Shown: positions 1-10,973 of the stretch, piece after piece
How positions within the stretch are numbered: the stretch's first letter is position 1
Layout of the letters: every line of letters begins with the position of its first letter
DNA from: Gautieria morchelliformis
Taxonomy: Eukaryota > Basidiomycota > Agaricomycetes > Gomphales > Gomphaceae
NCBI GenBank assembly: GCA_015179125.1
Contig: WHVA01000062.1
Span: 186,001 to 250,000 of the forward strand
Direction of reading: 5' to 3'
DNA: 64,000 bases
Notes under the pieces: model-generated
What the model saw: only the letters and a program-made list of their open reading frames with translations
Database searches by the model: none
Told to the model about the DNA's origin: nothing
Translations under genes and position numbers: made by a program

Positions 1-899
1 ACAAGGTAAGAGGGTTGCCCGAACGGGGCTCACCCTATCTACAGTCATAGCGAAATAGCCCGTGGCACTTGACGATGCAACGTGCAAGGTGTCACGGAAG
101 GGCTGTCTAAGTAGCGACAATCCCTTCGCCGGCGAAGGTGCCCCTTCGGAGCCCTTCTCCACCAGCACAGAAAATGGTTCGAAGGCTAAGGTAACGAAGA
201 TGAGGTATGAGAACTCACCGGTGGCGCCTAAGTCCTCTGCTAGTCGAAGATGGAAATCTCCAAGAGAAGGCTTAAGATGATGACCACAGCGAGGTTAAAT
301 TTGCACAAGATGAACGACGTATGATAATTGAACTGGGGAATGTACATGCGAATGTAAACTACTTATATCGAATGTTCGCAAGGTATTAGCGAATAGGAAA
401 GAGGCCGTCGTGAGTTAGGGCCGGATAGGGGTGCGCAGTCATGATACTAAGTAGATGGAATAAACATACAATAGAGTGAGGGGGGAATGCGAACATGAAA
501 CGACGGAGAGTAAAGGGGGCGAAGGCCCTTATGGACAAAACCATGTCTTGGGACCCGCATACATGCTACCCTGCACGGACTCTTCGTTTACTGGGTTGAT
601 CCTGCACGACCTATGGAAGGGACGTCCTGCGAACACACTTTGGCCATACAAACGCCCAATGGGGTTGGATTAAGAAGATGATGGGGTTAATGATGGACCA
701 TCATGCCGGATGACTGGTATCGATCATATTTGATGGCGTGCCTGCTGGCAAAATGTGCGAGGAGCGAATAGTGGTTCGGAGAATGGGGCGAACAGCGAGT
801 AGAGTGGACGTGGAGAGGGAGTGGTCGGTGGGTGCGGCGAACTCTGGCGAAGATGCTAGGGAGTGACGAGGGGGAACATAGAGGTAGCGCAGTAGGAGA
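1..899. other. Unresolved left edge, probably transposon debris
   Basis: No open frame here looks like a conserved protein and no splice-compatible exon chain was found. A plus-strand frame of 72 codons at 62-280 and one of 65 codons at 476-673 have no recognisable motif. The stretch runs directly into a non-LTR retrotransposon fragment, so it may be further decayed element sequence, but that is inference. Confidence 0.3.
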
Positions 900-905
900 A
901 ATAAA

Positions 906-1013
906 CCGGTCATGACAGTAGGATCGCCAGATGTCACGGCAGTGAAAGTCAAAACAAACACAGGTGATGTCTTAATCTTTAATATATACGCGGACTGCGC
1001 ACAATCTGATAGC
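906..1013 (+). pseudogene. Non-LTR retrotransposon endonuclease fragment
   Basis: The plus-strand frame encodes SPDVTAVKVKTNTGDV followed by LIFNIYADC, about 30 residues. This matches the central beta-strand region of the apurinic-type (exonuclease-endonuclease-phosphatase) domain at the start of ORF2 in fungal LINE elements, where the consensus reads like DITAV.V.T..G.v.ifNiYnDC. In an intact element this domain nicks target DNA to prime reverse transcription. Only the scrap survives: no upstream catalytic residues and no reverse transcriptase follow. Similarity stops near 1013, where the sequence switches to a LINE ORF1 on the opposite strand. Confidence 0.6.
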
Positions 1014-2525
1014 ATCTCCTCTGTTCTCTGTGAGTCTCGCCATGCGGGTCTCCATCTCTGCTGCCCTCCACCTCCTGTCTTCCTGTTCTCTGACTTTCTT
1101 GAGCAGGTCTCCCATGTCTACTGCTTCTTCCGCCTCCCCCTGTTGCCCCCATGTCCAAGGGTTTTCATCCGGGAGAAATCTGTAGGTGTGTTCCGGATCG
1201 CTTTTCTCTGCCGCTACCCACGCGGCTCTGAACACCGGGCAGGTTCTGTCCCATGACGCGTGGCCGCTCATGTCGCAGTTGGCACCTTTGAACTTGCTCA
1301 GATCACTCTCTTCGCACTCTGCTGTTCTGTGTTCCTCTCTGCATGTTTCGCATTTGTCCCAGCTGTCGCACTCAGCTGCCAGGTGCCGTGCATTGTACTT
1401 CTGGCATTTCAGACATCTTCGTGGTTCCCTTTTCATCCTCCTGGCCCACGTCCTCTTCCCCGCTATGATCAGCCCATCCCTTATTGCCAATTCTGTTGTG
1501 GAGAACTTCGCTATGATATGGGCGGACCTTTGTCCCGCCGTCCTTCTGTGTGCAGGTTTTATCCAGCGAGTGGCCATCAGGGTGCCCGCGGGCAGCTTCG
1601 AGTCTCGTTCTATTTTTCTCATCTCCGCCATCGCGTCGGGTGAGTGATTCAGCGGTACGTATTCGACTATCACCGACAGCGCTCGATCTTTTATGGTGGC
1701 CGATCCGCTGAACTTGCTCAAAAAGGTTCTTCTGTTATTCTGGACCCACTTCGCCGCGTTCTCCGTGTCAAGGTCGAATACTATCCCACCGTTTGCTAAT
1801 TCCCCAGCCCCGATGAAAGCTATGTCTGTTGCTCGTGGTCCTCCTCGAGGTTGCTGACTGCTTCATTCGCCTTTGCCACTAGTTCCTGCTCCATCAGCCT
1901 GGTGAGCGCATCCTGCTCCCCTTGCGGGTCTGCGTCTATCAGTATCTGTCTAGCTTTTGCTCTCGCTTTCGCTAGGTTATTCAGGTGCAACAATGGTACG
2001 TTACCTCTGAGTGCGGCCGCATACGTAGCCCCTTTGGTCCCGTTCTCCCTCCTGTATTCCCTGCTGTCTCATGCTATTTAGGTGCTCGATGACGTTGCCG
2101 GCACCTTCCGTCGCCTCCTTTGCGTTCTCTGCAGCTTCTTTTGCGTCGTCAGCTGCCCTTTCGACCTTGATGAGGGTCTGCTCCAGGTTTCTCTCAACGT
2201 GCCTCATCGCTGCTCCCACCGTTCTCGCTGCTTCCTCCATCATCAGGACCGCTACCGCCCTTACTCCCTCTTGCAAGGTCTTGCCGCTGACGTTGTGTGC
2301 CAAGGACAACAGGGCGTAGCTAAGTTGTTCCGCTGACAATGGATCTTCTTTTGCGTAGTAGCCGTGCTTGTCGAGGTACTGTCTCGCCTGCTCCCTCGTC
2401 CGCACTGACGTGTTTGGCTCTAGCAGCAGCTCAGCTCTGGTCTTCTTGTTCGCCTGCTGCGTGGTGCTCGCTCTCGTGCGGCCTTGTGACGTGGCAGGCG
2501 TTTGGGGTTCGACGCTCGGAGGCAT
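1014..2525 (-). pseudogene. LINE-type ORF1 (Gag-like) with zinc knuckles, frameshifted
   Basis: Minus-strand reading from 2525 gives a protein of roughly 500 residues split over three frames. The N-terminal third (2525-2001) has an Ala/Glu-rich coiled coil (KVERAADDAKEAAENAKEAT). A middle frame (about 2000-1835) reads KARAKARQILIDADPQG. The last frame (about 1830-1014) contains FIGAGELANGGIVFDLDTEN and a cysteine-rich block with CLKCQKYNARHLAAEC, CETCREEHRTAEC and a third degenerate knuckle. Tandem CCHC knuckles after a coiled coil are typical of LINE ORF1 RNA-binding proteins in agaricomycetes. Two frameshifts (near 2000 and 1835) make it a pseudogene. No ORF2 follows on this strand. Confidence 0.75.
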
Positions 2526-2992
2526 CGTTTTGGCCGCTTCTTCTTTTTCGAAGAAGCTGGATGCTATCGCCGACTGTGGTCAGCGATAAGCTGGGGGCGT
2601 TGGATGAGGGTGTGGCTAGGACAAAGAGTTTTTTGGATATTGGATGTGGTGGTAGGCGTGAGAAAGTTCACATATAGTCTTAACAGAGAGCGATGTCGCC
2701 AGCAAGCTCAAGGTAATCCATACCGAGGATTCAACGGAATGGCTTTAGAGACGATGATGCAGCGAGTAAAAGAGACTTTAGGATTGCGCAAATTGACTTA
2801 AGAGTATGAACTTGGAGCGAGTATGCTTTCCCAGAGGGAAATACAAGCGTACTGATAGAGAACGTGAACAATGAGACGCGAGACCGAGGGCAAAGTGGAC
2901 GTCAGTGGCAGAAGTGAATGGCGACGATGTGAACGTGGACATGGGTGGAGGGGACAAAGGGCAAGAAAGAGGGGCCGCGTCATCCAGCCACG
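2526..2992. other. Spacer between LINE ORF1 and hAT element
   Basis: No conserved coding signal is seen. It lies 5' of the minus-strand LINE ORF1 and so may include that element's 5' untranslated region. Its right edge carries the octamer CACACAAG (2993-3000), which is the left target-site duplication of the next element. Confidence 0.4.
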
Positions 2993-3446
2993 CACACAAG
3001 TAGTGATGGGCACAGCTCGGCCCAGGCCGTCTGCCGAGCCAGGCCAAGCCGCCGATAGGCCGAGCCAAACCAGGCCCAAGCCGTTGGCACATCCGGCTCC
3101 AGGGCCTGGCTCAGGTTTTGACAGGCCAGAGCCGAGCCAGGAAGCCAGGGCCTGCGGGCACTTAAATCCAGGATCTTCGGTCGCCAAAAAGGACATCTGT
3201 GCTCTGATACTGGCACGTACATAAACATGTTTTTCATGATATGTAGTGTAGTTACAGTGGTCTTAAACCTTACTCTCTACCCACTTGCCATCTGTTGGGG
3301 TTGCAAACCGCAGCGCCCGAAGCCCCTGATTAGTCAGCAGGTCATTATTGACCGTTTTAGGTCTTGCGCAGTCGCAAGAATTCCCCTTTATTGCGAGTCT
3401 TATTGTTCTCATGAAAGTAGCTACTGTCATGTAAAGTCTCCCTCAG

Positions 3447-3610
3447 TGGTTTGACACCATGCAAACACTGAGGTAAGACATGATTCGATCCCTCGTATTG
3501 TATTTCACTCATCTGTATGCTACAGTTGATTTGTCGTCGTATAGGTAACTATAACAGTGGTTTGACACCGTGCGAACACTGAGTTGATTTGTCGTCATAT
3601 AGTCTTGTTA
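3447..3610. repeat. Short direct repeats inside the hAT element
   Basis: Two near-identical units occur at about 3447-3475 and 3554-3583. Each starts CAGTGGTTTGACACC and ends in ACACTGAG, so CAGTG and CACTG can pair as a small hairpin in each. Each is associated with a copy of GTTGATTTGTCGTC (about 3524 and 3582). Two copies within an internally deleted transposon look like local duplication. No function is claimed. Confidence 0.55.
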
Positions 3611-3631
3611 TTATTATACCATCCAGTTGCC

Positions 3632-3718
3632 ATGCGTCGTTATCGTATTGATGATTCCGATGATTCCAGGGCAGGTAGTGATTGCGATGACATCATCGGC
3701 GATGAGGAAGAATTTTAA
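3632..3718 (+). pseudogene. Possible remnant of hAT transposase N terminus
   Basis: A 28-codon frame inside the hAT element reads MRRYRIDDSDDSR then GSDCDDIIGDEEEF and stops. It is strongly acidic. Its position inside the element suggests it may be the start of the lost transposase. It is too short to prove this and carries no BED zinc finger or hAT dimerisation motif. Confidence 0.25.
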
Positions 3719-3943
3719 GGAAGAATTATAATCTCTTTTGTGCTACATACAAAAAAATAACATCTGTGTCTACAATCCATTCCCCCACCAACAGGCCATG
3801 GCCCAAGCCAAGGCCAAGCTGGAGCCGAGCCAGGCCAAGTGCCAACAGCCTGGCTCAGGATTTTGCAAGCCAAAGCCAGCGCTAACCAGGCCAAAGCCAG
3901 GGCTTTCAGGCCAAGCCAGGCCATGCCCATCACTACACACAAG

Positions 3944-4322
3944 TGAAACAGAAGGAGCGTCCGAGTCGTAGTCACTATTAAGTCCAAGAATAAAACAAGT
4001 TCTAAGACAAATGAAAATAGACTGTTAGTAGTAAAAACAGACCATGTGTGAAGTCACCTTACAGGGAGCTAACACTGCCTTACAGCGCTTCCGGGCGTTT
4101 TATCAAAGGTCTGATAGCAATATGAGACCTTGAAGCTCCAGTGAACCACATTTTTTGTATGTCCTGGGAAGTTCGTACGCCCTGAATCACTTCCCGGGTA
4201 GTGGGGTCGGGAACAATCGATTGCAGAATTTCATACGACGCGACGCGACTTGCGACTACCATATCCCGAGCTTCACCGGTGAACACGTCGGTCGTAGCGG
4301 AGGACGCACATTCTAATACAAA
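3944..4322. other. Intergenic, downstream of the FunK1 gene
   Basis: This lies immediately 3' of the minus-strand kinase stop codon. A 68-codon minus frame (4286-4080) has no recognisable family features and may be untranslated. Nothing else is supported. Confidence 0.35.
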
Positions 4323-6825
4323 TCAATGACATACTTCAAAGTGAAGCAGGTGATCATCACCACCTTCAGCCTGAGACTGCTCGAGTTTTTTCCGCTTTAC
4401 AGCCCCAACGTCCTCAGTATGCAATCTTTTCCGCTGGCTCTTGAAAACCAGGCTTTTCAAGTCGCCAGTGAGCTGTATCCAACCCAGCTCCGATCGAACG
4501 GGCAACGGGACCAGTTCAAGTTGTATTGGATTCTTCAATTCCGTAAGTTGCCTGATCTTGGCGATGAGCAAACGTTGAAGGAAATTGTGAGAATGAAATT
4601 GATGTTTGACAGGTACTTGTATACCGTGCCAGGGAAAGGAGAAGTAGCCTGAAAGGCTGACGAGTGCTCCAGAAACGCTGTGTAGTTCTTCAGGAAGTAC
4701 CCCCATCCATTCCTCCACAGTAAAACGAAAGAGAAGTGCGCGACTACGGTAGAGACTACCGATTTCGTGCCCCATGATAGCATCAAATAGTTTCGAACGG
4801 TCCGATATGGACTTGTGGCTGTCTGATCCCTTTGGGTTGGCCCGGATCATGAAGTAGACTATGATCCAGAAGATTGATTCGGCATCATGGATCGCTTGGT
4901 GTGAAACATGTGTAGCATCAAAAGTTGTGTAACTCGCGACTTCCTTAAAAAACTCCACGTCAGAATTATGCCTGTCCTCCCGGGGATGTGCGTCGACGTT
5001 ATCATTGAGGTCTTGCAAATCACCCCATGGAATCTTGTTAGGTTTGATGCGTTCAGGGCGCAGGCGGGCGAGGACTTCAGCAATGAAGGCCGGTGTGCCC
5101 TGGCTCAAAGGGTTAACCGAATAGTATGCCAAGAGCCCATGGACTTACCGTGATTCCGCGATGCATGTCCTAATATGTTGTAAGATGGGGGAAGCAGATC
5201 ATTTGTTAATACCAACTTACCGATTCGGTTCCATGGTGTTCATGTTTTCCTTCGCCTACCTCCTGAATCATCATGGCGTTATCAAAGTCAGCAAGGAGGA
5301 CTTGCACTTTCGGTTCCCTAAGAGATTGTGTAAAATTAATCTTTGAAAAGATGAAATGTGACTGACGACTCTCCCAAGAGGTTGTCAATGAAACCAAAGC
5401 CACTAATGTCTTCATCGGGACCTTCAAAATGTCTATGGTTGATGAGGATGTTTCCCCAACTGATGTCGCGATGTAAGATGTGCTTTCTCTCTACTAGGAT
5501 GCGATGAACTATGTGATGTTAGCACCAGTATGAATGAGGCAGATCAAGCACATGCACACACCTTCTGTGAGGTCATACATGGCCTTCAAGAACTGCAAGA
5601 CATTCTTGCACGTGCTTAAACTTTCACCTGTGGTTGCTAAAGATATCATGCATGCTTCCCGCACGGGATCCTGTGCATGCAACCCGTGCAACACAAACGG
5701 CTGTTCCGGTGTGTCTTCGCATATCCTGGGGACTCCTGGTAAATACCCACCCCTGTGGATATTTCGGATTAAATCCTCCTCCTTGAACCGACGGGCTGCA
5801 TCCCGACAATAGACTTTCAAAACAATGACTTGGGGAGATCTTCCGCCTGCAGTCGTTTTAGCACCTAGGCCAACATATGCTTGCCGGCCAAAACCTGACC
5901 CATGAAAGAGATCGAAGATGGAATATTGAATGGTTCCGTCATCACCTTGGACAGCATATGTGAAGTGCGGCGTTAGAAGAGTGGTAGCGGCATTTGTCTT
6001 CGGCTTATGTGGTGAGCTCGGAATAGGCTTTAAATTTGTGAATTCAAGGGGTGTTGATGTGGTTCCACCTGGGTAGTACACATCGTAAACATACCGAACC
6101 AGGCCTTCAATGTCAGAATAAGGGTGACTTGAGGAGACAGCCACGCTATCTGGATGGTACTGGAGGGTCATAAATCCTGTTTTGAATGCGAGTAAAGCCG
6201 TATGGATGAAACGATTGGGTTGATAACGATTCGCACACCAAACATAACTCAGCAATTGAAGCATATCGGCTTCCTTCGGCTGTTCTGGCAGATCGGCTAA
6301 TTTGACTTCAGCGGCAGATACGATCCGGGACCAGCGCAAGGATGAGATCCAATCCGGGAGGTCACCATCTTCCAGATATTTCACAACTTCCTCGGCGGTT
6401 GCCTCAACACCTGCAATGTCCGGTCTGATAGCCTCTCCGTCGTCAGCCTTTTGGACCGAGGTTGCTCGAGGTATGAACATTATTAGTGAATTCGTAGCAG
6501 TGAGAGCAGAGGTGCGAGACCCATTGACCTGGTGGACGAACCGACTGATCTCTGTAAGTAGTTTTGCGAGAGGCTCGTAGATCTTGTTTTCTGGTTTATT
6601 GACCGCCTGGATGGTTGATATGTATGAGGAACATCTTTGGTAGGTTTCAGAGTCCCCATCCAACTTGACCGGGTTTGAATCACTTTCGCTAGAAAGTAGC
6701 AAAAAATTCCCATCAATTATGGCATTTTGGATGTGGCGGCGCAGAACATCCGCTTTGAATGGTCTTGATATATTATTACTCTTGGGCTTGATTGGAGTTT
6801 CATCCTGAGCAGTAGAAGCCGACAT
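4323..6825 (-). CDS. FunK1 fungal-type protein kinase, five exons
   Basis: Exons are 6825-5562, 5508-5367, 5317-5221, 5169-5149 (a 21-nt microexon) and 5099-4323, totalling 766 codons plus stop. Introns are 49-53 bp with GT-AG ends. Exon 1 encodes a long N-terminal region and the kinase N-lobe, including VIVLKVYCRDAARRF with the candidate ATP-binding Lys. Exon 2 carries the catalytic loop HRDISWGNIL, the family signature. Exon 3 carries LADFDNAM in place of DFG. The microexon encodes DMHRGIT and joins GTPAFIAEVLARLR in exon 5, the activation-segment end. The C terminus is basic (KSQRKRL, KRKK), possibly nuclear. The family is expanded in agaricomycetes and its substrates are unknown. The start is the first ATG of the long frame, only 17 bp from a large palindrome. 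The frame is intact. Confidence 0.88.
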
Positions 6826-6842
6826 TGTTTGAACAGACAGAG

Positions 6843-7160
6843 TGAGGCGTGAACAACCAGCTTGGTCAGCGGCTGATCAATCCAGACTATCGGACCGACC
6901 GGCAGTTTGGTCCAAATACCAAAGCTCGCGTTTCCCTTTTGGAGCAACTGTCCGACCTCCATCATCGGAGGGCATCGCTTCATTGATAAACATTATATAC
7001 GTACTGCTCAGTGAAACGATGCCTCCGATGATGGAGGTCCAACAGTTGCTCCAAAAGGGAAACGACGGTAAGCGAGGTTTGGTATTTGGACCAAACTGCC
7101 GGTCGGTCCGATAGTCTGGATTGATCAGCCGCTGACCAAGCTCTGGTTGCTCACGCCTCA
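6843..7160. repeat. 318-bp near-perfect palindrome (foldback element)
   Basis: The left arm (6843 to about 6985) and right arm (about 7015-7160) are inverse complements over roughly 145 bp with only scattered mismatches and one short indel, around a spacer of about 30 bp. The outer ends are TGAGGCGTGA and TCACGCCTCA. Shared inner blocks include GGACCGACCGGCAGTTTGGT and CTCCATCATCGGAG. No convincing target-site duplication is visible, so it may be an old foldback MITE or a palindrome made by repair. It lies directly upstream of the FunK1 start codon, so it probably includes that gene's leader or promoter. Confidence 0.85.
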
Positions 7161-7504
7161 GCTCCCATTTAGACCAGCTGACTAAGTCGGGTCTTGGTGG
7201 TATGGACGATCAGCATCACATGTTGTCTCCGTGCAGCGTCACTTTGTGCTTTCCCTCGGCTTCCGAATCGTCCTCCGCCCAACTCTGGTCCTCCAGATGA
7301 TCGACCAATCGATAGTTGTCGTGACAGCACTCGCAGTCTCAATGAATCCATTGGCCATATAAATCTGTTATGACAGGGTTTTTCTTGCCCTCCTGATATT
7401 GATATATACCACCCACTGCCGAAATGCCGTCCAGAAGATATATGCAAAGCGCGTACAAATACACATCAGGTACAATGACATGCTAACCGAGATGGTTTCG
7501 CTCA
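7161..7504. other. Intergenic, downstream of the PhyH-like gene
   Basis: This lies between the stop of the minus-strand dioxygenase-like gene and the palindrome. Short frames on both strands have no family features. It probably contains the dioxygenase 3' untranslated region and the FunK1 promoter. Confidence 0.35.
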
Positions 7505-8612
7505 TTAACCTTCGAGCGAGTACTCTATCTTGCCGCCGGTCCCTTTCTGCATCTCGACCAGGTTCTTCCACATACCTCTCGCCCTTCCCTCCGGCAATGT
7601 TTCCACGAACCTGTCCTCCTTTATCCAGTCTAGTCCATGTTGTAGAACATTGCGTGCGCGTGTACTTCCACCGCGTGAATCACCCATACAGGCATGGAGC
7701 GTCACTCGAGGGACGCGACGGTCGTACGTAGCGCAGTGAAGAATGTTGCTGTTATAAAAGACGGTTTCTCCGGCTGAAACATGTGGCTGTGAGGCACGAT
7801 GATGCAGATCTGGCCATAGATACCTTTGAGATGGACTTGCTTGACGCCAGGCATGTCAAGAGGATCACGAGGAGGTTCCATTGTGGTCGAGAGCGCTCTC
7901 TGCTCGCTTGTGCGTGGTTGCTTATGGGATCGTGGAACAATGTACAAGCACGAGTCATCGTATAATGTTCTGCAGCCATTCAGAGATTTCGTTAGAAGGC
8001 GCACAAGCGTCAGTTTGCAGTACGAACGTGTTCCACTGGACCTAGCGATATAAGTCGAAGTTAGCTCCTTTTCCCATAGATTGATAGATCTAGTGACATA
8101 CCCCATAGTGAGAGACGGCGAGTGCTTTGAGCTCCTCCTGCTCGGTGACAGACTCTCTCACGTCGTCTCGATGCCACCTCAAGGCGAAGTCATGGCTTTC
8201 AGGGTTAACCAAGATATTGAATAACTCTAAGTTACCACCGTTGGGAACACATCTAAACTCTCCTTTCGGGGCACATACCCATCTGTAAATCCTTTTCCTC
8301 GCAGCCCAGTAACTCCGTCGCGATGCCTACTACCGCATCGCTTGTATACCACCGTACAAACTCGGGGGCTTTAAGATCTGGATGCATGACATGCTGGACC
8401 CCCCAAGAATCGGGATTATCAGCGTTGAAAGGCGCAAACTGCTTACCGACTGTGCGGCGATGTGGCCACTGCCCTGAGCGGGTGAGTGATGTCACACGCA
8501 GGCTAGCATCTCTCAGCCCAGCGAACTCAGCAGCTGAGATGAGGTTGGGTACAATAACATAGCCATCACAGTCGTATGCAGCTTTGAGGGAAGAGGTGGC
8601 CGTCATGGTCAA
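7505..8612 (-). CDS. Phytanoyl-CoA dioxygenase (PhyH)-family oxygenase
   Basis: Five exons: 8612-8279, 8226-8102, 8041-8028 (only 14 nt), 7969-7824 and 7773-7505, giving 295 aa. Introns are 50-60 bp with GT-AG ends. The N terminus has DCDGYVIVPNLISAAEFAGL, typical of PhyH proteins. The metal-binding HxD lies in LRWHRDDVRE. The distal His is in NSNILHCATY and the 2-oxoglutarate-binding Arg probably in RVPRVTLHACMGD, so the Fe(II) facial triad is complete. The 14-nt exon encodes VQWN plus two bases and joins TTLYDDSCLYIVPRSHK, restoring a continuous family-like sequence. The family hydroxylates diverse lipid or secondary-metabolite substrates with 2-oxoglutarate and oxygen; the substrate here cannot be told. 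No peroxisomal targeting tripeptide is seen at the C terminus (ends YSLEG). Confidence 0.85.
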
Positions 8613-9152
8613 GATGCAGGGGCAGACGGAAAAACATCTTTACTCCCAGTCGCATACTGTATAAAAATCTCACAGTAGAGATTCGAAGCAGTACTCCGGC
8701 CGGGCCGGATTCGTCCGTGGCGCAGCAAGGTTTACTTATTATAAGTATCGTATTGAAGATCCTCGTCAAATCCTCGCCAAATCCTCTAAGTACTGTGATC
8801 ACCCCTGCCTCCCGGAAGAATTCGGGGTCGACCGACCCATGCAAAACGTATGACTACTAGGGAATCGATTCGGACCAACATAACGGAGCCCCATCTTCTT
8901 TTGATATCTTTCCCGTATGTGACCTTTCATCCGAGTTGGCCTGTTGAGGCGCTACCCCGCCGGCTTTCCTATCGAGAGCAAAACAGATAGGTCTCCAACG
9001 TGCCCGAGGCTAAGCGCAACCTCGCCGCATGTCCCGCTGTTGCTATTCACTGAATCCACAGTCCCATAGAAAAAACTGCCGCTTTCGCGTGGTATGTAAT
9101 CAAAAGCATTGATGCTTTGGATTACCATGCAAAAGCGGCACTTTCTGCCATA
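8613..9152. other. Intergenic, upstream of the PhyH-like gene
   Basis: No supported gene. It should hold the dioxygenase promoter on minus. Its right part (about 9115-9150) leads into the first copy of the hairpin-ended repeat family. Confidence 0.35.
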
Positions 9153-9600
9153 TCATTGCCATCATTGTCTCATGGAGTGATAAAGAGTTTGTATTTAACA
9201 CCGCCAGCATGCAGTTTCAAGCAATGAACACGCTGCATAGTTTTACAAGGTTGGATGCATATATGGTCGCCACAGTCGCATCACTCATAACCCAGCCATA
9301 CAACATTCGAAAGCCATGGATCGACTTGTTCCCTTGTCGAGGCCAAGGGCTTCATGTTGGGTGGGTCGAGTGACTGTGACTGAAGGACACGTATATCTCA
9401 TCGGTCTGATAATTAAGCATGCGCATGAGCCATCAGAAGAACGGTCGAAGAGGTCCGCTTGACACTCGAGCCTTGCGGAAGGGTCTCATTTGAGCCTGCA
9501 TAAGCCTCACTAACTCTCCTCTGGCTTCCTGCCTCTCGGCGACTTGCGGACAGTGAGTGTGGAAATAATCGGCGACTTGTCGGAGTGACGCACAACCCAG
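9153..9600 (+). repeat. Hairpin-ended repeat family, copy 1
   Basis: Starting at CTGCCATATCATTGC the sequence is closely similar to 11087-11580 and, in part, to the reverse complement of 12705-12975. Shared blocks include GAGTTTGTATTTAACA, ATCGACTTGTTCCCTTGTC, GGTGGGTCGAGTGACTGTGA and, further right, GTCTCATTTGAGCCTGCATA and GGCTTCCTGCCTCTCGGCGA. Only one arm of the terminal hairpin seen in the other copies is preserved. No coding capacity is evident. The family is not one I recognise. Confidence 0.75.
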
Positions 9601-10973
9601 ACCGTAGTCATTCAGCAATGGGGGCGAGTGCCCGATTAGGCAAAATGTCAGAACTCTAGCCACTTAGTCCACAAACGACCGGTGATAATTCTTCGTATAT
9701 CGTAAAGACGCCAATGTGGACGCGCCGTGAGCGATGATCTCCTCTCTGCTTCGTGTGCTGGGCGGGTGGAGAGGGGTTTGAACAGTCCGGCTCAAGGGAG
9801 AGCGGAGAGTTGTGTCTCAGCTGCCAAATCCTCGGCTTCTAGATCGACAGTGCATTGCTGGGTATGACCCAAGTGGTGGTCATAATGCTTTTGTGGGTCA
9901 GTGAGCGGTATGAGCCCCCCATTACATAGACGAGCAACACGGAAGAAATCGAATAGGCGGCTGGCAAAGACTCGGAAATAGGGGCCAAATCGGGTAGGAG
10001 GTTGAAACTTACGGAGGCGAATGACCGTTCATAATATGAGATACCAAGGTCAGGGGGTGGAGCTTTGACCCTATGCGGCCCTGTGTAGACCATAAGAATC
10101 CAACATAGAACGAAGTAGAATGACGCGATACCATCAAGGTACGTGTGAGGTTTCTGACCCTCAAGCACGTTGCGGGACATAAAACACAAAGTATCCTGAA
10201 ATGAAGGGTAGTTGAACTACTGGAAGGGCATATATGGATGAAACAACATACGATCTTATTTTCGTCGAATAGGGGGAAGTATCTCCAACTCGAATGGCAT
10301 GGTAAAGGTCAATAAGCATCCCGCGGTTGGCCTCTGCGCCGCCGCGGTTAATAAGAATATTTATCGAGGTGTAGAATTCCTGCTACAATATGGGGTTGTT
10401 GATGAGCTAGTACGGATGAACGTCAAAAATAATAGAAAATTGGAAGAAGAAACACACCAAGAACGGGATCATGAAATGCCAGCGTGACTGAGATCGATGA
10501 TCACCGAACATCTCAGGACAATCAGAGTGTGGACACGCTCCAATTTCAAATCCTCCGCTGTTGGTTGGTCTATCTGACTGTTGCTTGGGTCGTCGGAGGG
10601 TCGGATTTCTTCAAAGTGTTCAAGCCGTGCTACGCCACCCAGAACACCTTTCGCCTGTGCGTGCGAAGCAGCCAGCTTCGGACTCCCTTCCAGCGAGTTC
10701 CTCGCGCGGTAACCACGCATCTTTGACAACAAATTGTGATTCTAGATCGTCGACTTTCAGCGCGCAATCTGGTGGTGCCCCGTCCAACAAGGCTGGAGAA
10801 ACGAAAAAGCCCTTCTCGGATGGCATGGTGGACTGCCTTTGGCGACTTCTCTCCCGAGTTCGACCTTGAAAAGCCTACCTCACTGGGAACATACTCCGGT
10901 CAACTCCGACACGCTCGCCACGGTCAGACCCGAGCCCGAATATGACCGCACAAAATGGTTGCGGGATGTTGTG
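9601..10973. other. Unresolved stretch between repeat copies
   Basis: A minus-strand frame (10189-9839, 116 codons) has hydrophobic segments (ASFYFVLCWILMVY and SISSVLLVYVMGG) that could be membrane spans. An adjacent minus frame upstream reads MLIDLYHAIRVGDTSPY. They could be exons of a small membrane-protein gene or a remnant, but no family was recognised and no complete exon chain was built. The rest shows nothing supportable. Confidence 0.25.

Larger units (their letters stand above)
3001..3935. mobile_element. hAT-superfamily non-autonomous transposon with perfect TSD
   Basis: The element begins TAGTGATGGGCA (3001-3012) and ends with its exact inverse TGCCCATCACTA (3924-3935). It is flanked by an identical 8-bp duplication, CACACAAG, at 2993-3000 and 3936-3943. 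An 8-bp TSD with TIRs starting TAG.G is the hallmark of hAT transposons. Both subterminal regions (about 3010-3150 and 3785-3925) are packed with GGCCAAGCC/GCCAGGCC motifs in opposite orientation, as expected for hAT transposase binding sites. At 935 bp with no long reading frame it cannot encode a transposase, so it would need one supplied in trans. The perfect TSD suggests recent insertion. Confidence 0.88.

Noticed and set aside
4080-4286. 68-codon minus frame downstream of FunK1 as an extra exon or gene
   Set aside because: It lies beyond a good stop codon for FunK1 and shows no family features or splice link.
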